Below are positions 4,983 to 9,996 of a DNA stretch of 9,996 nt, piece after piece. The position numbers were made by a program, and so were the translations under genes. The number at the start of each line of letters is the position of its first letter. The stretch's first letter is position 1. This stretch comes from Bacillota bacterium. Its GTDB lineage: Bacteria > Bacillota > Dehalobacteriia > UBA4068. The stretch covers positions 1-9,996 of the forward strand of contig WRKD01000153.1 in NCBI GenBank assembly GCA_009778255.1, in the 5' to 3' direction. Below the pieces are notes generated by a model. The model did not search any database. It worked only from the letters and a program-made list of their open reading frames with translations, and was not told the origin of the DNA.

Positions 4983-5004
4983 ATAACGCAGATTACCGCG
5001 TTAT
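4983..5004. promoter_or_regulatory. Inverted repeat in the gdhA leader
   Basis: Perfect 7-bp arms ATAACGC (4983-4989) and GCGTTAT (4998-5004) flank 8 nt. It lies between the expected gdhA transcription start and the ribosome binding site. It could be an operator just downstream of the promoter or an RNA hairpin that affects translation. Confidence 0.45.
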
Positions 5005-5017
5005 GGTATACATGCAT

Positions 5018-5046
5018 ATTGTACTCGTTTTTATCCGGGAAGGCAA
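5018..5046 (-). promoter_or_regulatory. Promoter of gdhA
   Basis: On the minus strand, -35 TTGCCT (5041-5046, 4 of 6), a 17-nt spacer and -10 TACAAT (5018-5023, 5 of 6). Transcription would start near 5011, giving a leader of about 50 nt that contains the inverted repeat at 4983-5004. Confidence 0.65.
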
Positions 5047-5052
5047 GGATTA

Positions 5053-5092
5053 GGAATAAAAAGAGTATTCCGCTAAGTAGAAATATTTCTAC
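5053..5092. other. Two adjacent small inverted repeats downstream of dnaE
   Basis: GGAATA (5053-5058) pairs with TATTCC (5066-5071) over a 7-nt loop. GTAGAAATATTTCTAC (5077-5092) is a perfect 16-bp palindrome. They lie between the dnaE stop and the gdhA -35 element. Neither is followed by a clear U-tract on the minus strand, although the loop of the first contains five T with its edge. They may mark the end of the guaB-radC-dnaE transcript, but a firm terminator call is not justified. Confidence 0.35.
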
Positions 5093-5114
5093 ACATGAAA
5101 TCCATAGCCGGCAA

Positions 5115-8100
5115 TTATCCCTTGGGCATACCAAAAGCAACATTTTCGCGGCCCAGTAAACCGTCTAAAGCTATAAGGGCTGCCTTATCTACATTAATGC
5201 CGGAAAGACCGGGGAAAGGCGCATAGTCTTTAATATCATTATAATAAGCCCACACCGGTGTAGCGCCGGGATATACAGATAGAAAACCGCGTATTTCCTG
5301 TAATAAAGCCCGCTCTGTTTCACTTTGTATACGCAAATACAGTATCGGTTGTTTGATGTCGCTAACCAGCAACTGTGCTGCATTATCTTCCGTTTTTACT
5401 TTGCCGTCTACATACAATATAAAACCATTAGCCAAGTAGCGCCTTAAATTATTATAAATGCGCGGAAAAATAGTACAGCGTATGATACCGCTATTATCTT
5501 CCAACAAAAAACTAGCCATCAACTCGCCTTTCTTGGTAAACCGTTGCGAGAGATTAGTAACCAGCCCGCATAAAGCCACCTGTACTTCTCCTGTTTCACT
5601 ATAAGCCTGATTTTGTTCATCTAAGCGAGTTAAAGAAGCAATTTTTGTTTGCCCTTTACGGTTCAAACGGTTATCGTAAGCGTCCAAAGGATGCCCGCTA
5701 ACATAAAAGCCCAGCATTTCCTTTTCCAAATCTAATAACTCTGTAAAACTCATTTCGGGAAAATTAGTTAAAGTAAACTGCGGGGCTGCAGCGGCAGTAA
5801 AACCGAAATCGAATAATGATAATTGAGGGTTTTCTTTATCCTGTATCAGCTTTTTAGCCAATTCCAAGGTTTCATTTACAGAACCCAATAGGGTAGCGCG
5901 ATTATAACCTAAACCATCTAAGGCGCCACATTTTATCAGGCTTTCCAGCATTTTACGGTTCACAGGTATTCTCTGACAAAAATCGGCCAAAGAAACAAAA
6001 GGCCCGTTTCGTTCTCGCTCTGTTACCATACAGCGTACCGCTTCTTTGCCAATGTTCTTTACTGCCGCTAAAGAAAAACGTATACTTTTATCCAATACGG
6101 AAAATTTCAAGCCGCTTTCATTAATATGAGGCGGCAACACTTTTATGCCCATACGCCTGCATTCTTCAATATATTCCGCGATACGGTCACCGGAACCCAT
6201 CATGGAACTGAGAGTTGCAGCCATGAGTTCAACAGGATAATTAGCTTTCAACCAGGCAGTTTGATAAGTTACCAAGGCATATGCTGCACTATGGCTTTTA
6301 TTGAAACCATAACCGGCAAAATACTCCAATAAATCGAAGATATCTGCGGCGGTACGCTCTGCCACGCCATTTTTCACACAGCCATTCACAAAATCTGAGC
6401 GGGCTTGTTTAATGATCTCCGGTTTCTTTTTACCCATGGCGCGACGCAGCATATCGGCTTCGCCCAAAGAAAAACCACCCAAGGCGCGGGCAATACGCAT
6501 CACCTGTTCCTGATAAAGTATTACACCATAAGTTTCATTTAGTATTGGTTCCAATAAAGGATGTTTGTATTGCAAAACTTTTAAACCGTGTTTACCGCTT
6601 ATAAAATCTTCTACCATACCGCTACCCAAGGGGCCCGGCCTATACAGGGCTTCTAGTGCTATAATATCTTCGAAACGCTCCGGTTGTAAATTCTTTAATA
6701 TACGCCGTAAACCTTCGCTTTCAAATTGAAACACCGCCGCGCTTTCCCCGGTGGAAAGCATATTATATGTTGCGGGGTCATCTAAAGGTATAGCATTGAT
6801 ATCTATAGAAATTCCCTTGGTTTGTTTAATATTATCCAGCGCATCGTCTATTACCGAAAGAGTACGCAAACCTAAAAGATCCATTTTCAACAGACCGCAG
6901 CTTTCAACTTGATCTTTAGCGTACTGGGTGGTCACTATGCCGTCTGAACCCTTCTGTATGGGCATATAACTAATAAGCTCTTCTTTAGATATTACCACTC
7001 CTGCAGCATGCTTACCATAATGCCTTGGCATGCCCTGAATATTACTGGCTATATCAAGCAGCTCCCTCACTTGTGGATCGGCGTCGTACAGCGCATGTAA
7101 ATCGGGGCTGGCTTCTATTGCTTCCGCAATACTACGAATACGCGGATCATCCGGTATCTGTTTAACAACTTTATCTACATCGGAATAAGGTATATCCAAC
7201 ACCCGGCCAACATCTCTAACCGCACCCTTGATCAGCATAAAGCTAAAAGTGATGATCTGTGATACTTTATCCTCGCCATATTTATGTACTAAATAATCGA
7301 CAACCTCGCTCCTACGCTCGTCGCTAAAATCCATATCTATATCTGGCGGCGAAATGCGCTCCGGGTTTAAAAAGCGCTCGAATAGCAAATCGTATTTAAT
7401 AGGGTCGATATTGGTAATGCCCAAACAATAAGAAACCAGAGAGCCGGCGGCACTACCGCGGCCCGGACCCACAGAAATACCTTGCTGGCGCGCATACTTG
7501 ATCATATCCCACACAATAAGGAAGTAGCCCGGAAAACCCATTTTATTAATAACATCCAATTCGAAATCTAAACGGGTTTGTAAATCTTTATCTGCTATGG
7601 GGTAACGGCTGCGCAGGCCTTCTTCGCATAAAACACGCAAATAACTTTTTAAATCATGCCCCGGCGGCACTTGATAATCCGGTAAAAACAATTGTCCGAA
7701 CTCAAATTCTACCCGGCAGCGCTCCGCTATTAAATTAGTGTTCTCCAATGCCTGGGGATACGCCGCAAAAAGCGCCGCCATTTCACTTTCGCTTTTAAGA
7801 TAAAATTGATTATTGGCAAAGCGGAGGCGGTTTTGGTCGGCGCGTATTTTGCCTGTTTGTATACAAAGCAAAATATCATGTGTATCGGCATCCGTAGATT
7901 GTACATAATGAAGATCATTGGTGGCCACCAAAGGGATATCCAGTTCCCCTGCAATTTTAACTAAATTAGGAATAACTTGAATTTCCTCTTCCAAGCCATG
8001 GTTTTGCAGCTCTATAAAAAAACTATCTGCGCCAAATAGCTTTTTGTAGGTTTTAGCCAAAGCTTTGGCGTCTTCATAACGATCCTGTAATAGAAGATCC

Positions 8101-8528
8101 GGTATTTGCCCGGCTACACAGCCGGAAAGCGCAATCAGCCCTTCATGATACAGCTGTAAAAGTTCCAAATCTACACGTGGTTTATAATAAAAGCCCTCTA
8201 AAAAGGCCAAAGAAACCAAACGGCATAAATTACGGTAACCTGTGTTGTTTTCGGCCAGCAAGAGCAAATGAAAAGCGGCTTCCGCCGGCCCGCCGCCCCG
8301 CTCGAAGCGGCTACCATATGCCACATAAACCTCGCAGCCAATAATGGGTTTTATCCCCTTGTTTTTTGCTTTATTATAAAAATCTATCACACCATACATT
8401 ACGCCGTGATCCGTTATGGCGCAGGCATTCATACCCAATTCGGCTACGCGGGAAAGCAGGTTATCTAATTTTGCCGCTCCGTCTAACAGGCTGTATTCAG
8501 TGTGATTATGGAGATGTGTAAATGTCAT
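5115..8528 (-). CDS. dnaE: DNA polymerase III alpha subunit DnaE
   Basis: A full-length 1137-residue C-family replicative polymerase. The N-terminal PHP domain (about 1-210) keeps what appear to be all metal ligands: His7, His9, Asp16, His41, Glu66, His87, Cys136, His176, Asp204 and His206. The palm has GPGRGSAAGS (353-362), PDIDMDF (394-400) with catalytic Asp397 and Asp399, and KMDLLGL with the third catalytic Asp549, matching E. coli Asp401, Asp403 and Asp555. A helix-hairpin-helix-type segment follows (PVNRKMLESLIKCGALDGL). QLSLF (902-906) is a consensus sliding-clamp binding motif, and an OB fold occupies about 980-1061. The length and short C-terminus resemble Gram-positive DnaE, which usually works beside PolC; PolC is not in the window. 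ATG 8528 has AAAAGGA about 8 nt upstream and overlaps the radC stop (ATGA), so the two genes are probably translationally coupled. Confidence 0.97.
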   Translation of the reverse strand: MTFTHLHNHTEYSLLDGAAKLDNLLSRVAELGMNACAITDHGVMYGVIDFYNKAKNKGIKPIIGCEVYVAYGSRFERGGGPAEAAFHLLLLAENNTGYRNLCRLVSLAFLEGFYYKPRVDLELLQLYHEGLIALSGCVAGQIPDLLLQDRYEDAKALAKTYKKLFGADSFFIELQNHGLEEEIQVIPNLVKIAGELDIPLVATNDLHYVQSTDADTHDILLCIQTGKIRADQNRLRFANNQFYLKSESEMAALFAAYPQALENTNLIAERCRVEFEFGQLFLPDYQVPPGHDLKSYLRVLCEEGLRSRYPIADKDLQTRLDFELDVINKMGFPGYFLIVWDMIKYARQQGISVGPGRGSAAGSLVSYCLGITNIDPIKYDLLFERFLNPERISPPDIDMDFSDERRSEVVDYLVHKYGEDKVSQIITFSFMLIKGAVRDVGRVLDIPYSDVDKVVKQIPDDPRIRSIAEAIEASPDLHALYDADPQVRELLDIASNIQGMPRHYGKHAAGVVISKEELISYMPIQKGSDGIVTTQYAKDQVESCGLLKMDLLGLRTLSVIDDALDNIKQTKGISIDINAIPLDDPATYNMLSTGESAAVFQFESEGLRRILKNLQPERFEDIIALEALYRPGPLGSGMVEDFISGKHGLKVLQYKHPLLEPILNETYGVILYQEQVMRIARALGGFSLGEADMLRRAMGKKKPEIIKQARSDFVNGCVKNGVAERTAADIFDLLEYFAGYGFNKSHSAAYALVTYQTAWLKANYPVELMAATLSSMMGSGDRIAEYIEECRRMGIKVLPPHINESGLKFSVLDKSIRFSLAAVKNIGKEAVRCMVTERERNGPFVSLADFCQRIPVNRKMLESLIKCGALDGLGYNRATLLGSVNETLELAKKLIQDKENPQLSLFDFGFTAAAAPQFTLTNFPEMSFTELLDLEKEMLGFYVSGHPLDAYDNRLNRKGQTKIASLTRLDEQNQAYSETGEVQVALCGLVTNLSQRFTKKGELMASFLLEDNSGIIRCTIFPRIYNNLRRYLANGFILYVDGKVKTEDNAAQLLVSDIKQPILYLRIQSETERALLQEIRGFLSVYPGATPVWAYYNDIKDYAPFPGLSGINVDKAALIALDGLLGRENVAFGMPKG

Positions 8529-9217
8529 AAGAGAATTCCTTTTTCTACAAAGCTAAAATATTTTCCGTTTGCCACAATTATATGATCCTGTACCCCTATA
8601 TCCAAAGCATTCAAAAGCGCAATCAGCAAATTTGTCGTCTCTATGTCGCCTGCGGAAGGTTTAAGGCTGCCTGCGGGATGATTATGGGCTAAAACTACAC
8701 TTTTTGCTTTATAACGCAAAGCAGCTTCCGCTACCGTGCGCGCTTTTATATGCACGCTATCTAAACCGCCCTCATTCATTTTAACTATCCGCAGCACTTT
8801 ATTTTGCGCATCCAGGCAAATGAGATAAAAAGCCTCTTTATCCTGGCGTGTAAAAAGAGCCACGGCAAATGCCGCCAATTCTTTATGATCATGTATTATT
8901 TTAATCTGCCTGTTATCTCGCGATAATTGATAGTAACGCCATAGATACGGCAGTAAATTAAGTAATAAAGCCGCATGATCTCCCAAGCCATTTTGTCTGC
9001 GCAAATCTTCATAATCGGCTTCCAATACTGCAGCTAAAGAGCCATAATGATCTATTAAGCCATGGGCAAGAACATTAGTATCTGTGCGGGGCAAAGCATA
9101 ATAAAGCAGCAACTCTAACACTTGATGCTCGGAAAAGAACTCCAGCCCCTCGTCTAAATAGCGTTTCTTCAGGCGCAGACGGTGACCGCTATGGATAAAA
9201 CTTTCTTTGTTCGGCAT
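8525..9217 (-). CDS. radC: RadC-family JAMM/MPN-domain protein
   Basis: 230 residues, normal for RadC. The N-terminal helical part (HSGHRLRLKKRYLDEGLEFF onward, about 9-100) is the Gram-positive version, with LELLLYYALPRTDTNVLAH and a helix-hairpin-helix-like NGLGDHAALLL. The C-terminal JAMM metalloprotease-like domain has Glu128, then HNHPAGSLKPSAGD with His178, His180, Ser188 and Asp191, so the zinc site is complete. RadC was once linked to DNA repair, but its true role is unsettled. Spacing to guaB is 16 bp, and its TGA overlaps the dnaE ATG by 4 bp. No Shine-Dalgarno sequence is visible before ATG 9217: the leader is AT-rich (AGATAATATATAAAA). It probably depends on translation of guaB. 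Confidence 0.94.
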   Translation of the reverse strand: MPNKESFIHSGHRLRLKKRYLDEGLEFFSEHQVLELLLYYALPRTDTNVLAHGLIDHYGSLAAVLEADYEDLRRQNGLGDHAALLLNLLPYLWRYYQLSRDNRQIKIIHDHKELAAFAVALFTRQDKEAFYLICLDAQNKVLRIVKMNEGGLDSVHIKARTVAEAALRYKAKSVVLAHNHPAGSLKPSAGDIETTNLLIALLNALDIGVQDHIIVANGKYFSFVEKGILL

Positions 9218-9233
9218 TTTTATATATTATCTA

Positions 9234-9996
9234 CTATTGCAATCTATAGTTCGGCGCTTCTTTGGTAATCTGCACATCATGAGGGTGACTTTCTTTTAAA
9301 CCTGCCGCAGTAATACGTACAAACCGGCCTTCTTTTTGCAAAGCCGTAATATTTGGCGCGCCGCAATAGCCCATACCGGAACGTAGCCCGCCTGTCAACT
9401 GAAATACGGTGTCGGCCAGCGGGCCCTTAAAGGGCACGCGTCCTTCTATGCCCTCGGGCACCAATTTTTCGCTTCCTTCCTGAAAATAGCGGTCTGAAGA
9501 GCCGTCTTTCATAGCGCCAATACTGCCCATGCCGCGATACACCTTAAAGCTGCGCCCCTGATATATTTCTATTTCGCCGGGGCTTTCCTCAGTACCTGCC
9601 AATAAACTGCCCAACATAACGCTATCTGCTCCGGCAGCCAAGGCTTTCACTATATCACCGGAATACTTAACGCCGCCATCGCCTATCACCGGCACATTAT
9701 GAGGGGCAGCCGCATTGGCGACTTCAAATATTGCAGATACCTGAGGTACACCTATACCGGCGATAATTCGCGTAGTGCATATACTGCCCGGGCCAACCCC
9801 AACTTTAATACTGTCTGCCCCGGCAGATATAAGATCTTGCGCAGCCGCACCGGTAGCCACATTACCTGCTACCACATCTAAGTTAGGAAAGCGCTCTTTA
9901 ACGGTTGCCACCATACGCAATACATTTATTGAATGGCCATGCGCCGTATCTATTACCAAGGCGTCTACCCCGGCATCTACCAGCGCCCGAGCCCGT
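9234..9996 (-). CDS. guaB: IMP dehydrogenase, C-terminal half
   Basis: The C-terminal 253 residues of IMP dehydrogenase, which oxidises IMP to XMP with NAD, the first committed step of GMP synthesis. The frame stays open through the right edge, so the N-terminal half, including the CBS domains, lies outside. The visible barrel carries VDALVIDTAHGHS, VVAGNVAT, and the catalytic loop GVGPGSICTTR with the active-site Cys (residue 73 of the fragment). It also has IGDGGVKYSGDI, GSLLAGTEESPGE, VYRGMGSIGAM, the mobile flap with DRY (the Arg-Tyr dyad) and GLRSGMGYCGA. The end HPHDVQITKEAPNYRLQ is typical. It is the first visible gene of the guaB-radC-dnaE run, and its promoter is beyond the window. 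Confidence 0.97.
   Translation of the reverse strand, partial: RARALVDAGVDALVIDTAHGHSINVLRMVATVKERFPNLDVVAGNVATGAAAQDLISAGADSIKVGVGPGSICTTRIIAGIGVPQVSAIFEVANAAAPHNVPVIGDGGVKYSGDIVKALAAGADSVMLGSLLAGTEESPGEIEIYQGRSFKVYRGMGSIGAMKDGSSDRYFQEGSEKLVPEGIEGRVPFKGPLADTVFQLTGGLRSGMGYCGAPNITALQKEGRFVRITAAGLKESHPHDVQITKEAPNYRLQ

Noticed and set aside
8525..9217. RadC as a sign of a mobile island
   Set aside because: Some plasmid- and phage-borne proteins share the JAMM domain, but this one has the full chromosomal N-terminal part and sits between guaB and dnaE in an apparent operon.

Overview
The window reads as an ordinary chromosomal segment of an anaerobic low-to-mid GC Bacillota (Firmicutes). The evidence is a PerR-type Fur regulator next to a YlbF/YmcA-family protein, a Gram-positive-style DnaE and RadC, strong AGGAGG-type ribosome binding sites with about 8-nt spacing, frequent TTG/GTG starts, and a DUF1858 redox domain typical of anaerobes. 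Clostridia, Negativicutes and Peptococcaceae-like lineages all fit, and I cannot choose between them. No rRNA, tRNA, CRISPR array, insertion sequence or prophage is visible, and no gene-free stretch exceeds 300 bases.

Left part (1-1680, minus strand): a membrane-anchored tetratricopeptide-repeat (TPR) protein and, 18 bases downstream, an M20 amidohydrolase cut by the left edge. A good promoter lies upstream (TTGACA, 17-nt spacer, TATTAT).

Middle part (1695-3599): a two-gene unit of a YlbF-family protein followed by PerR (minus), closed by an intrinsic terminator. A Fur-box-like sequence precedes it. Next is a 65-residue DUF1858 protein (minus) with its own promoter, which overlaps a palindrome. 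A small XRE-type regulator (plus) is divergent from it. Several hairpins and palindromes sit in the short intergenic gaps, including a perfect 15-bp GC-rich hairpin with no U-tract between the XRE gene and gdhA.

Right part (3622-9996, all minus): gdhA (glutamate dehydrogenase) with its own promoter and a leader inverted repeat. Upstream of it is a probable operon in the order guaB (IMP dehydrogenase, cut by the right edge), radC, dnaE, with guaB and radC 16 bp apart and radC and dnaE overlapping by 4 bp (ATGA). This unit combines guanine nucleotide synthesis, a JAMM-domain RadC protein and a replicative polymerase.

No clearly new system is evident. The points most worth a second look are the regulatory DNA around ylbF-perR and the DUF1858 gene, the GC-rich hairpin, and the cofactor preference of the glutamate dehydrogenase.
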